The notes below the pieces were generated by a model, which worked only from the letters and a program-made list of their open reading frames with translations, searched no databases and had not been told where the DNA came from. Shown one piece after another: positions 25,255-34,982 of a stretch of 35,263 nucleotides of DNA. The position numbers were made by a program, and so were the translations under genes. Position 1 is the stretch's first letter; the number at the start of each line of letters is the position of its first letter. The stretch covers positions 1 through 35,263 of the forward strand of contig JAKSLL010000032.1 of NCBI GenBank assembly GCA_024401215.1. Direction: 5' to 3'. The DNA is from Bacteroidaceae bacterium. Lineage in GTDB: Bacteria; Bacteroidota; Bacteroidia; Bacteroidales; Bacteroidaceae.

Positions 25255-27447
25255 TTATGCTGTTGTGCTGTGCGTCCTCCATTCTGTTGGTGACATCCCG
25301 TATTCTTGTTTAAAAACGCGAGAGAAGTAGAGTGGGTCGTCGATGCCCACGATGATGGCAATCTCTCCGATGCTCATTGTGGTTGTGGATATGAGTTCGG
25401 CGGCTTTCTTTATGCGCTTGAGTTTTAGGTACTCTTTAGGCGAATAGCCTGTGATGCTTTTTGTCTTATTGAAAAAGACGGTTCTTCCCATGCCCATCTG
25501 CTCTGCAAAGTCGTCAGCTGAGAATTCAGAATTACTCATTTCCCTGTTTGCTATCGTTTCAAGTTTGTTGATAAACTCTTCTTTGAAAGCATTATTCTCT
25601 GCATCACGTCGTATCTTAACTTCCGTGCTGTAGTGTTCTTTTATCTCTTCCTTTTCGGCGATTATCTCCTCCTTCTCGGCAATTATCACTTCCTTTTCGG
25701 CTATGAGTTTGTCTTTCTTGATGTTGAGTTCCTTGATTGTCTTATGAAAGCGGTTGTTGTTTCTCCTTATCCTTCGCCAAATAAGTACAGCAGCGATGAT
25801 GATAGCAATGTAGATGATGATAGCCCAAGGTGATTTCCACCATTTGCTGACAACATAGATGATGCCTCGCTTCACTGGCTGACCGTTGACGGTGATGTCG
25901 TCAGCAGATATTTGTGTGTTCTTCTCTCCTTGGTTATATACGGAAGGCGTGATTATGATGAGTCCATTGTTTGTGCCGAAGGCGATGCGCCCGTCAGGAA
26001 GGGAAATGCCACAGTTCTCATTATAGACATTGTTTAGCATGTTCTTCGAGAAGAAATAGTTCGTAAATGTCTTTTTTGAGGGGCTGAACTTTGATATGCC
26101 AAATTCTGTGGAAATCCAGATGAAGCCATCCTTGTCTTCTGCAAAACTCTGTACCATATTATTTATTAGACTGTCACTTGTTGTGTAGTGAGTGATAGTC
26201 TTTGAATCTTTAGTGTTGAGGTATGAGCTTGGAAGCATAGCAAAGCCTTCGCCTGTTTCTGCTATATATATATTGTCATTTGAATCTCTGAATATTGTAC
26301 GGATTTCGTTGCTGTAAAGTATGTCGTTTTCGGTGCACAGGTGTGTGTAATCTTTATGATTGGCAATGATTCTTGATGGGCTGAATGCGTAAACACCATT
26401 GCTCGTGGCAACCCAGAGGTTGCCTGTCCTGTCACTTATGATTTTACGGATGCGCTTGCTGCTATAGTCTTCTGTGAAATATGCCTTGCCGTTGTGGACC
26501 AGACCTTCGCCAAATGTGCCAATCCATATTCTGCCATTTTTGTCTTGCAGCATGGTGTATATTTCTCGAAAGAGTGAATCTTGCGCTTGTGCTCCGTTTA
26601 TGTAAAGGCCATCACCTTTGGTGCCCTCCCAAAGATTTCCGTCTTTGTCGAGCATTGCGCAATATGTGTTTTTGACTCTTTGTACAGACGACAAGAGTGT
26701 GGTGAATGAATGGTCATAGATGCGAACTTCTCCATTTCTGTTGCCTACAGATATTTTATCATTTCCGATGTTTGCAAGTAGTCGTATGTTTTCCCCCTCA
26801 AACATATACTTCACGCCATCGTTCTGTACTACTTTGATTTGTGAGATGCCAAGATTGTCTGTGCCTATCCAGATTGTTCCCTCATTGTCCTGGTATATGC
26901 ATTTGAGGGCGTTTGTTGGGAGAGGATTGTTTTTTGAAGTTGTGGTGAAATGCTCTGTTTCGCCTGTGTGATTATTGAAAATGTATAAACCGTCATTTTC
27001 CGTTACCTTCCATGTTCGTCCTTGTCTGTCTTTTATCTCTTGCGTGTTGAGTTTTGGGAATGTCGGTATTTTTATTTTCTTGTTCTCGAAGTCTATGAAG
27101 CAGTCTTTCTTGAGGTCGTAGCATGAATAGTTTCTTGCTGTTTGAATCCATAGCATCCCATCTGACTCGTGCGCTTGTTTTGTGCGTTGGTCGTTGAGGC
27201 TTATAGTGTTTTTGTCTCGCAGAGGATGGAAATTCTTAAACTCTGTGCCATCATAGAGGCTCAAGCCGTTGGAAGTGCAAATCCATATTCTGCCGTTTGT
27301 GTCTTGCATTATGTGTCGGACGGTATTGTTTGCAAGACCGTCGGCAGTGGTTAGCTGCATCAATTGGAACTCTGTATCAGCATTCGCCGATAGGGGAAAA
27401 GCAAGAGATGCAAGCAGCGTGATTATATGGATGATTCTGTTGCTCAT
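25255..27447 (-). CDS. one-piece membrane regulator: periplasmic propeller, TM helix, coiled coil, AraC HTH
   Basis: This 730-residue protein starts with a signal peptide (MSNRIIHIITLLASLAFPLSANA). It has at least eight beta-propeller repeats of the two-component-regulator type (for example MQDTNGRIWICTSNGLSLYD, QDNEGTIWIGTDNLGI, EDKDGFIWISTEFGISKF) and one membrane helix at about 541-558. A charged coiled coil with the repeated string IIAEKEE is followed by a C-terminal AraC/XylS HTH (about 635-730, ending YFSRVFKQEYGMSPTEWR). Hybrid regulators of this phylum carry histidine kinase and receiver domains between these parts; both are missing here, as is most of the Y_Y_Y domain. It is divergent from the pectin lyase gene and probably controls it. 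An ATG at 27528 would add 27 residues before the signal peptide and is less likely. Confidence 0.88.
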   Translation of the reverse strand: MSNRIIHIITLLASLAFPLSANADTEFQLMQLTTADGLANNTVRHIMQDTNGRIWICTSNGLSLYDGTEFKNFHPLRDKNTISLNDQRTKQAHESDGMLWIQTARNYSCYDLKKDCFIDFENKKIKIPTFPKLNTQEIKDRQGRTWKVTENDGLYIFNNHTGETEHFTTTSKNNPLPTNALKCIYQDNEGTIWIGTDNLGISQIKVVQNDGVKYMFEGENIRLLANIGNDKISVGNRNGEVRIYDHSFTTLLSSVQRVKNTYCAMLDKDGNLWEGTKGDGLYINGAQAQDSLFREIYTMLQDKNGRIWIGTFGEGLVHNGKAYFTEDYSSKRIRKIISDRTGNLWVATSNGVYAFSPSRIIANHKDYTHLCTENDILYSNEIRTIFRDSNDNIYIAETGEGFAMLPSSYLNTKDSKTITHYTTSDSLINNMVQSFAEDKDGFIWISTEFGISKFSPSKKTFTNYFFSKNMLNNVYNENCGISLPDGRIAFGTNNGLIIITPSVYNQGEKNTQISADDITVNGQPVKRGIIYVVSKWWKSPWAIIIYIAIIIAAVLIWRRIRRNNNRFHKTIKELNIKKDKLIAEKEVIIAEKEEIIAEKEEIKEHYSTEVKIRRDAENNAFKEEFINKLETIANREMSNSEFSADDFAEQMGMGRTVFFNKTKSITGYSPKEYLKLKRIKKAAELISTTTMSIGEIAIIVGIDDPLYFSRVFKQEYGMSPTEWRTHSTTA

Positions 27448-27579
27448 GTTGCAAATAAACAGTTTTTCTCGCATGTTTCCAAGCAAAAATGCCTGTTTTG
27501 AATGAAATTCCATACGAAATGTGTACAAAAGTCCATGATAAACGTATGAATTGACGTGCTGGAGGCAAGTTTTAGTGCG

Positions 27580-27587
27580 TAACTTTG
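27580..27587 (+). promoter_or_regulatory. promoter (-7 box) of the lyase gene
   Basis: TAACTTTG matches TAnnTTTG 36 bases before the lyase ATG. No TTTG-like -33 element is found at the usual distance, which fits dependence on an activator such as the divergent AraC-type regulator. Confidence 0.6.
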
Positions 27588-27622
27588 CAACCGGAATTCA
27601 AGAAAACAAAAACAATTATTAT

Positions 27623-30600
27623 ATGAAGAAGTCTATTTCCTTTTTATTTATTTTAGTCTTCGCCTTCATGGTTTTGCCTATGAATGCTCAGCGCATTCAG
27701 CAAAAGCTTGGTCGTGGAGTCGTTGCTGTTCAGAGTGGAACAAACGTAACTGTAACTTGGCGTCGATTGGCTCAAGAGCCAGAAGATGCGATGTGGAATA
27801 TCTATATAAGAAAAAAGGGGGAAACGGAATTTTCAAAACTCAATGCCGACCCTTTGAATAATACCAACTACAAGACAACTACAAGCCGTATTCCACTTAA
27901 CAGCGAAGTTGCTGTCTCTATGCTTTCAACAGATGGGGCAGATGTGGCTGAGGGTGATATTTCTAAACCCTTCCTCTTCAAAAGTCAGAGTTTGCGCAAT
28001 ATATATATGGAGATAAGATTTGACAAGTCACCACTTGCAAAGAAAAAATACACAACAAAATTTGTCTGGCCGTGCGACCTCAATGGTGATGGCGAGATGG
28101 ACTATGTGGTGGACCGCTGTCCTGTGGATGGCTCACGCAATTATTACATAGAAGGATATCTTGCAGATGGCACTTTCCTGTGGAATGTAGATCTTGGAGT
28201 GAACGAGAAACCTTGCGACGGACAGAACGACAATCTCTGTGCTTATGACATAGATTGCGATGGATATGGAGAGCTTATTGTCCAAACTTCCGACGGCACA
28301 CGTCTTTGGGATGCCGAGAAAGGTACCTGGGGCAAATATCTTCTTGGAAAAGAAACTGCCGACACAGACGCTGACGGAATTATCGATTACGACACTCAGT
28401 CGGCAAAGAATCCGCCTCGTTATATGACAGTAATTGATGGTCTCACAGGGGCAGAAAAAGCATCTGCTGAGTTTGCTTACGACGAGGCTTACAACCGCAC
28501 AAATAAAGCTGCGCTTATGGGCGAGGAATACAATAAGCACGAGGGGCATGTGGGCATCTTCTATCATGACGGAGTGCATCCTGCCATCGTGGGCGAGTTT
28601 CATTCACGCTCGGCAGACGGCAATACACATTATTATCGAAATGTGGCTTTTGCTTACGTTGACGGAGAGTGGAAGCTTCTCTTCAGCAAGAAGACTGGTG
28701 GAGTGGTGTTCCATCAGATTCGTATTGCTGATGTGGATGGTGATGGTTGTGATGAGATGCTCTCGGGAGAATACGCGATGGATCAAGACGGTTCGACTCT
28801 TTACAACGCAAAGATAGCACATGGCGACCGCCACCGCATAAGTGATATTGACCCTGAACGCCCTGGACTTGAGTGCTTTGCTATTCAGCAGAATGCTGGA
28901 GACATGCTTGGGCAGATACTCTATGATGCAGGTACTGGCGAGCCTATCAAGAAATGGTATCTTAGTGCTGTGGGCGATGTTGGACGAGGTGAATGCATGG
29001 ATGTCGATAAGAACCACATCGGATGGGAGATGTGGTCAACGATGGAAGGCGTTTATGACGCAAAAGGTGACAAGATAGAGGGGCTTGTTAATGTGTATCC
29101 AACCGAAGGTATGTGGTGGGATGGTCAGCTTGACCGTGAGATACTCCAGACTTCCGACTCGCATTACAATTTCTATTTCCAGGATTATGGAGGTGGTCGC
29201 CTTATTGAACCTGCTAAGGAGTCTGGTTATCAACTCAAGACCAGCTACGGAAAACGTGGCAAGTTCTGGGGGGACATCATCGGTGACTGGCGCGAGGAAC
29301 TCATTGTCATTCGTGAGATAGATGGTGTATGTCAGGGCATAGTAGGTCTCACAACAGATTACACTACGGCAGTTGACAATATCTATTGCCTTCAGGAAGA
29401 CCCTCATTATCGTGGAGACTGCACGACACGTGGATATTACCAGACTCCTAATCCAGGCTTCTATCTCGGTTATGACATGCCTCGTCCTCAGCTCCCTCCT
29501 TGTATGGTGGCAGATGAAGAGAATGACGTGTTTGGCATCTCTCTTGGCAATGCAGCCATCACTCCTCGCAGCGGAATGAAGAATGTCTATGCAATGCCAG
29601 TAAAGGGGCAGACCTTGACACTTGAAAGTCTTGGTGGTGGTGCAAACCTCTGGAAATCACAGCAGGGTACTCTCGTCGTTAATGGTAGCAACACATCAAC
29701 AGGCAAGACCGTCATCTCCGAAGGTACACTCGAAGTCAATGGTGAGATATTGGGTACTTTAGATCTCCGTGCCCGTGGCACATTGGCGGGTTCGGGTACA
29801 GTAAATGACATCGTTTTTGAAGGAGCGCTCAACTACGAAGGCGGAAGAATCATGCCTGCCAAGACACTCACTTTCAATAATGGTCTCAAGATTGACAAGA
29901 AGACTTTCATCGAAATAAATATTGATAATGGCGCTTACTTGAAGGTGAATGGCGACTTGACGGTAACAAAGAGCACCACTTTCACCATCAACGCATTGGA
30001 CATAAAGGAAGGTTCATACAAGCTCATTGAATATACGGGTGCATTTTCGGGAAGTGAAAGCAACTTTGCGGTGAGAGGGCTACTTGGCCTTTCATATAAC
30101 ATCGTCAATAAGGACAAAGTTGTCAGTCTTGTTGTCAATGGTCAGCGCGAGGCGTCAGAAGGAGTTGTCTGGGCAGGAACAAATACTAAGAATTGGGATT
30201 ATCAGACAGAAAACTTCACTCTCAACAGCGAATCTACATCGTTTGTGGCAGGTGATGGCATAGTCTTCAATGATGATGCAAGATTCGCTACCGTCACAGT
30301 CGATGAACTCATGCCAGTAGGTTCTGTGACATTCGTCAACGACACTAAAACCATCACTCTCCAGGGTAATGGCGGCATATCAGGAAAGGGTGACGTGATT
30401 GTTTCAGGAGAAGGAAAGGTTGTCCTCAATGCGGTGAAGAGCGATTACAAGGGCAAGACAATCATCAACAGCGGTACGGTGACCGTGAAGGAGCTTGCAG
30501 ACGCTGGTGTCCCTTCGTCTATTGGTGCAGCAAGTGCTGAAGCTTCAAACTTCCAGATAGGCAAGGCTACACTTATAGTGAACAACTCAAATACGGCTAC

Positions 30601-31651
30601 AAACCGTGGCATCCAGCTTAACGATACAGCAACCTTGCAGATTGCTAATGGCACCACTTCGCTCAAAGGTGTTATCATGGGTAAAGGCACCCTTTTGAAA
30701 ACTGGCGGCGGACAGCTCAACATCACTTATGCTGGCGCAAACTCATGGGCAGAGACGATCCTTCAGGCAGGCACTCTTGCTATGGGGGCATGGAACACAT
30801 CTTTTGGCAAAGCAACATCACCTCTCCATGTGACAGGAAATGCTACTATCGCCATCTTTGACAACAACTCGACAAGTGCTGTTCCTACCTATCAGAATGC
30901 CACAACCATCGACAAGGGCAAGACTCTTACCTTCCATGCGGGAAGACGATGCGCCATCCGTGGTTCGCTGCTTGGCGAAGGCACATATAAGATTGATTTC
31001 CCATACGTTCGTGGTGATGTGTTTACCGATGTGAGCAAGTTCGAGGGCATCTACGAAGTGACAACAAGCAACTGCCGCTTCGCTCAGGCGATGAACTTCA
31101 GCAAGGCGACTCTCAAGCTTGATGAAGGTGCGTATGCGGCAGGCTACAAGGCTGGTTCGGGTAGCGAAACCTCTTATACCCATAAGATTGGCACTCTCAC
31201 CGGTACAGGCACTCTCGGCACAGGCACATGGCAGATAGCGCAGCTTGTCGTAAACTATAAGGCTACGAAGACTACCGTTTCTTGTGATGCCGTAACTATC
31301 AATGGCGCATCCACATTGAAGGATTTGGTCGTAGACATGCGTTCTACTTCAACAGCAGAAATCCCTGATGATGCAGAGTTTGTTGTCATCAAAGGCTCTG
31401 GCAAGCGCACAGTCTCTGGACAAGTGACAGTTCTTCCTGAAAGACCAAAAGCAGGTTATCTCTGGGACACCTCACGTTTGGCATCCGAAGGTGTAATAAC
31501 CATCAAGGCTGATGCTACAGCAATAAAGAAAGTGAACTTAACTGACAATGAGGGAAAGGTGGTTTTCGATCTGTCGGGCAGAAAGGTAGATGTTGTCAGG
31601 AAGTCTGGCATCTATATTGTTGATGGTGTTAAAGTGTATATCGCGAAGTGA
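27623..31651 (+). CDS. rhamnogalacturonan I lyase (PL11) with autotransporter-type repeats and sorting-type C-terminus
   Basis: This 1342-residue protein has a signal peptide (1-22). Residues about 23-625 are a PL11 lyase that cleaves the rhamnose-galacturonate backbone of pectin by beta-elimination. Supporting motifs are GRGVVAV, DLNGDGEMDYVV, YDIDCDGYGELIVQTSDGT, ADVDGDGCDEM, DIDPERPGLE, GDWREELIVI and NPGFYLGYDMPRPQ; the Asp-rich loops are calcium sites in the family. From about 655 to 1290 come beta-helix repeats of the autotransporter-associated type (GTLVVNGSNTSTGKTVISEG, KGKTIINSGTVTV, GTLLKTGGGQLNITYAG). The end (VVFDLSGRKVDVV...GIYIVDGVKVYI) resembles type IX sorting domains. Standard PL11 enzymes are about 600 residues, so this one is doubled in length. 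An upstream ATG at 27551 would bury the promoter and is rejected. Confidence 0.92.
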   Translation: MKKSISFLFILVFAFMVLPMNAQRIQQKLGRGVVAVQSGTNVTVTWRRLAQEPEDAMWNIYIRKKGETEFSKLNADPLNNTNYKTTTSRIPLNSEVAVSMLSTDGADVAEGDISKPFLFKSQSLRNIYMEIRFDKSPLAKKKYTTKFVWPCDLNGDGEMDYVVDRCPVDGSRNYYIEGYLADGTFLWNVDLGVNEKPCDGQNDNLCAYDIDCDGYGELIVQTSDGTRLWDAEKGTWGKYLLGKETADTDADGIIDYDTQSAKNPPRYMTVIDGLTGAEKASAEFAYDEAYNRTNKAALMGEEYNKHEGHVGIFYHDGVHPAIVGEFHSRSADGNTHYYRNVAFAYVDGEWKLLFSKKTGGVVFHQIRIADVDGDGCDEMLSGEYAMDQDGSTLYNAKIAHGDRHRISDIDPERPGLECFAIQQNAGDMLGQILYDAGTGEPIKKWYLSAVGDVGRGECMDVDKNHIGWEMWSTMEGVYDAKGDKIEGLVNVYPTEGMWWDGQLDREILQTSDSHYNFYFQDYGGGRLIEPAKESGYQLKTSYGKRGKFWGDIIGDWREELIVIREIDGVCQGIVGLTTDYTTAVDNIYCLQEDPHYRGDCTTRGYYQTPNPGFYLGYDMPRPQLPPCMVADEENDVFGISLGNAAITPRSGMKNVYAMPVKGQTLTLESLGGGANLWKSQQGTLVVNGSNTSTGKTVISEGTLEVNGEILGTLDLRARGTLAGSGTVNDIVFEGALNYEGGRIMPAKTLTFNNGLKIDKKTFIEINIDNGAYLKVNGDLTVTKSTTFTINALDIKEGSYKLIEYTGAFSGSESNFAVRGLLGLSYNIVNKDKVVSLVVNGQREASEGVVWAGTNTKNWDYQTENFTLNSESTSFVAGDGIVFNDDARFATVTVDELMPVGSVTFVNDTKTITLQGNGGISGKGDVIVSGEGKVVLNAVKSDYKGKTIINSGTVTVKELADAGVPSSIGAASAEASNFQIGKATLIVNNSNTATNRGIQLNDTATLQIANGTTSLKGVIMGKGTLLKTGGGQLNITYAGANSWAETILQAGTLAMGAWNTSFGKATSPLHVTGNATIAIFDNNSTSAVPTYQNATTIDKGKTLTFHAGRRCAIRGSLLGEGTYKIDFPYVRGDVFTDVSKFEGIYEVTTSNCRFAQAMNFSKATLKLDEGAYAAGYKAGSGSETSYTHKIGTLTGTGTLGTGTWQIAQLVVNYKATKTTVSCDAVTINGASTLKDLVVDMRSTSTAEIPDDAEFVVIKGSGKRTVSGQVTVLPERPKAGYLWDTSRLASEGVITIKADATAIKKVNLTDNEGKVVFDLSGRKVDVVRKSGIYIVDGVKVYIAK

Positions 31652-31733
31652 TGACTTCTTGCAGGTCGCAGCTGATGTTTGCTTAAAAATGGCAAAAGAG
31701 ACTTGTGTAGAATGATTGAAAAATAAGTTTGAG

Positions 31734-34700
31734 ATGAAAAGACATATCTTATATTTATTTGTATTGTGTTGTACGCTATACGCTAATGCGTATGTTCGTG
31801 ACTTCAATCGTGACTGGAGTTATGTTTATAGGGGTGAGACAAAATCTGTCACTCTGCCTCGTGCGTGGAATGAAGAGTATGCTTTCCTTGTGCCTATTGA
31901 AGAGTTGCCAGATGATACGGTTCGTTACACTAAGCGTTTCCTCGCACCAAAAGAATGGAAGGGACAGAAGGTCTTCATCGAGTTTGAAGGTGCAAGGCAG
32001 AGTGCGGAAGTGTGGTTGAACGGGAAATATCTCGGCATCCATCAGAATGGTGTTATGGCTTTTGGCTTCGACCTTACACCTTATTTAAATATAGGGAAGT
32101 ATAATGTCCTTGAAGTTTTGACTGACAATGATTGGGCATACAAAGAGAGGGGAGTATCTGCTAATGGCGAAGTCGTGAAGGATGGCAATAACCTGCCAAA
32201 CAACCAGCTCAGTCCTGCTTCGTTCCAATGGAATAACAAAAATTTCAATGCTAACTATGGCGGATTGCCTAAGAATGTGCGCTTGCATGTGAAGCCTAAG
32301 CTCTATCAGACTCTCCCCCTTTACAGTTCGCTCGGAACGACAGGTGTTTATGTCTATGCCAAAGACTTTGATATCAATGGACATAGCGCAACGGTGCATG
32401 CAGAATCGCAGGTGAGGAATGAAACAGGCAAGGAGCAGAAAGTTGTCTATGAAGTTACTATCATTGAGAAAGAAAGTGGACTTGGCGTGGCAGAGTTCTC
32501 TTCTTCTGAATACACGATAGGAAAGGGAGAGACAGCAATACTCTCCGCGGAGAAGCGTGTTGATGACTTGCATTTCTGGTCATGGGGATATGGATTCCTT
32601 TATGAAGTCATAACACAGGTTGTTCCTGTAGGCAAATCGATAGTTTCTTTCGATGAAATAGACAGAGTCGTTACTACTACAGGTTTCCGAAAGACATCAT
32701 ACGAAAACGGTCAGACTCGTCTCAACGACCGCACCATAATGATGCATGGCTATGCTCAACGCACTAGCAATGAGTGGCCGGGAGTGGGTATGTCTGTTCC
32801 TGCATGGCTGTCGGACTATAGCAACAGACTGATGGTGGAGTCGGGAGGTAATCTCGTGCGTTGGATGCATGTGTGTCCATGGAAACAGGATATCGAGTCA
32901 TGCGACCGTGTCGGCCTTATCCAGGCTATGCCTGCTGGTGATGCGGAGAAGGATGTGACTGGCCGCCACTGGGAGCAGAGAGTCGAACTCATGCGCGATG
33001 CTATCATCTACAATCGCAACAATCCTTCTATCCTCTTCTATGAATGTGGCAACAAGGGCATCAGCGAAGGACACATGCTTGAGATGAAGGCTATACGTGA
33101 CGAGTATGACCCTTATGGAGGTCGTGCCATTGGTTCGCGTGAGATGCTTAACAATGACACGTCAGCAGAATATGGCGGTGAGATGCTGTATATCAATAAG
33201 TCTGCCACAAAACCTGTCTGGGCAATGGAGTATTGCCGTGATGAGGCTCTTCGCAGATATTGGGATGACTGGTCTCCAGTAGGAGAGGGAGGCAAGATTC
33301 ACAAGCAAGGTGATGGACCTCTCTATCGCAATGCCGATGCTTCAGCCTATAATCAGAATAATGACCAGTTTGCCATTGAGATGGTTCGCCGCTGGTATGA
33401 CTACTGGATGGAACGCCCAGGTACGGGTGACCGCATCAGCGATGGTGGCGTGAAGATTGTCTTCTCCGACACCAATACCCATAACCGTGGCGAAAGCAAC
33501 TATCGCACCTCGGGTGTGGTAGATGCGATGCGTATTCCTAAGGATGCCTTCTATGCACATCAGGTGATGTGGAGTGGTTGGGTTACACCAGAGAAGAGTC
33601 TCACTTATATCATAGGGCATTGGAATTATGAACACATGACAGACCGAGCGAGTGCTGCTTTCTCAAAACCTGTCTATGTGGTAAGCGATGCTCCTCATGT
33701 CCGTCTTTTCCTCAATGACAAAGAGGTGGGAAAGGAGAAGATCGACTATCATTTCCTTCATACTTTCGACTCTGTCAAGTATGAGCCAGGCACGCTTGTC
33801 GCTGTGTCGTATGACGAACAAGACAGGGAGCTCAGCCGCTATGAACTGAAGACTGCGGGCAAGCCTCATCATCTTAACATCAAGTTCATTCATCCTAACG
33901 ATGAGCTTGTCGTTGATGGTGCTGATATGGGACTCATCGAGTTTGAAGTTGTTGATAAGGATGGCAATCGCTGTCCGCTCGCCAACAATATGGTTCATTT
34001 CTCTGTCGAAGGTCCTGTCGACTGGATAGGCGGAATAGCACATCGTGACAGTGTGAAGTATCGTGAAGAGTGGGAGAAGAATCCAAACTGCATCCGCTCA
34101 CTCGATTTGCCTGTAGAGTGTGGCATAAACCGTGCTTTGGTGAGAAGTGTGGAATATGAGGAGGGGAATATTTCGTATTCATCTTTAGCAAAGATACATT
34201 ATACTGTTGAGGGAGATTTGGCTGTCAAGTCGGGCACTCTCGACATACCTGCCCTGACTCCTGCTTGTATGGGAGGTGAAATAATATATTGCAATTTTGC
34301 TAATGGCGAAACTCCTTCTGTTCCATCATACGCTGACATAAAAACTACGCTTCATCCTTCTGCCGTCGTGGCAGGCTGTAATCAGCAGGATGCGCAGAAG
34401 TCCATTGATGACAGCGAAGACACCGAATGGAAGAATGATGGCAAGGCAAGCACCGCATGGGTGAGATATGACTTTGCTGAGCCTGTTCGTGTGGATGAAG
34501 TATGCATGAAACTCACTGGCTGGCGTCAGCGTTCTTATCCTCTTGAGATTTTTGCTGATACAACTCTGGTATGGCAGGGTAAGACTCCTCAGTCTCTTGG
34601 CTATGTCCATCTCAACATGAATAAGCCTGCCTTTGCAAAGCAGATACTCATCAAACTCAAGGGCGCAGCTATCAGCGAAGATGCGTTCGGACAGATTACA

Positions 34701-34811
34701 GAACTTGCCCAGCCTGTAGCCAACGAACTCGACCTGTTCAAAGCAAAGGATGGCGACAAGGTCAAGAATGAACTTCGTATAGTCGAGGTGGATTTCTTGC
34801 AGTGGAAGTGA
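31734..34811 (+). CDS. glycoside hydrolase family 2 protein with discoidin-like C-terminal domain
   Basis: This 1025-residue protein has a signal peptide (MKRHILYLFVLCCTLYANA). It shows the GH2 order of a jelly-roll domain (RDFNRDWSYVYRG, FEGARQSAEVWLNGKYLG), an immunoglobulin-like domain and a TIM barrel (about 335-640). The barrel contains NPSILFYECGNKGIS; the usual acid/base Glu after GN is Lys441 here, with Glu437 nearby. A plausible nucleophile is Glu499 in KPVWAMEYC. Further beta domains follow, and about 870-985 resembles an F5/8 type C (CBM32-like) domain. It lies 82 bases after the lyase on the same strand, so it probably acts on rhamnogalacturonan fragments, perhaps on galactose or similar side groups. 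Substrate is inferred only from context. An in-frame TTG at 31716 is not needed. Confidence 0.88.
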   Translation: MKRHILYLFVLCCTLYANAYVRDFNRDWSYVYRGETKSVTLPRAWNEEYAFLVPIEELPDDTVRYTKRFLAPKEWKGQKVFIEFEGARQSAEVWLNGKYLGIHQNGVMAFGFDLTPYLNIGKYNVLEVLTDNDWAYKERGVSANGEVVKDGNNLPNNQLSPASFQWNNKNFNANYGGLPKNVRLHVKPKLYQTLPLYSSLGTTGVYVYAKDFDINGHSATVHAESQVRNETGKEQKVVYEVTIIEKESGLGVAEFSSSEYTIGKGETAILSAEKRVDDLHFWSWGYGFLYEVITQVVPVGKSIVSFDEIDRVVTTTGFRKTSYENGQTRLNDRTIMMHGYAQRTSNEWPGVGMSVPAWLSDYSNRLMVESGGNLVRWMHVCPWKQDIESCDRVGLIQAMPAGDAEKDVTGRHWEQRVELMRDAIIYNRNNPSILFYECGNKGISEGHMLEMKAIRDEYDPYGGRAIGSREMLNNDTSAEYGGEMLYINKSATKPVWAMEYCRDEALRRYWDDWSPVGEGGKIHKQGDGPLYRNADASAYNQNNDQFAIEMVRRWYDYWMERPGTGDRISDGGVKIVFSDTNTHNRGESNYRTSGVVDAMRIPKDAFYAHQVMWSGWVTPEKSLTYIIGHWNYEHMTDRASAAFSKPVYVVSDAPHVRLFLNDKEVGKEKIDYHFLHTFDSVKYEPGTLVAVSYDEQDRELSRYELKTAGKPHHLNIKFIHPNDELVVDGADMGLIEFEVVDKDGNRCPLANNMVHFSVEGPVDWIGGIAHRDSVKYREEWEKNPNCIRSLDLPVECGINRALVRSVEYEEGNISYSSLAKIHYTVEGDLAVKSGTLDIPALTPACMGGEIIYCNFANGETPSVPSYADIKTTLHPSAVVAGCNQQDAQKSIDDSEDTEWKNDGKASTAWVRYDFAEPVRVDEVCMKLTGWRQRSYPLEIFADTTLVWQGKTPQSLGYVHLNMNKPAFAKQILIKLKGAAISEDAFGQITELAQPVANELDLFKAKDGDKVKNELRIVEVDFLQWK

Positions 34812-34833
34812 TTCGCAACAACCAGGTTACGTT

Positions 34834-34892
34834 CATTCCCTGTTCGGACAAGACCTCAGAGATTGTCTGTTCTGTACGGACAACACGGAATG
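34834..34892 (+). repeat. nested hairpin after the GH2 gene
   Basis: CATTCCCTGTT (34834-34844) and AACACGGAATG (34882-34892) pair over 11 bases with one mismatch. Inside, GACAA (34847-34851) pairs with TTGTC (34863-34867). It starts 23 bases after the stop codon and may stabilise or end the transcript; no clean T tract follows. Confidence 0.45.
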
Positions 34893-34982
34893 ACTACACA
34901 ACGAATTGTTTTACCTGAATTATTCATGGATATTATTTGAACACGAATTATCAAATTAATTAACAAATTATAATTTTTGGGA

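Noticed and set aside
25255-27447. Annotation as a full hybrid two-component system regulator
   Set aside because: No histidine kinase boxes, ATPase domain or receiver domain are present between the membrane helix and the AraC HTH.
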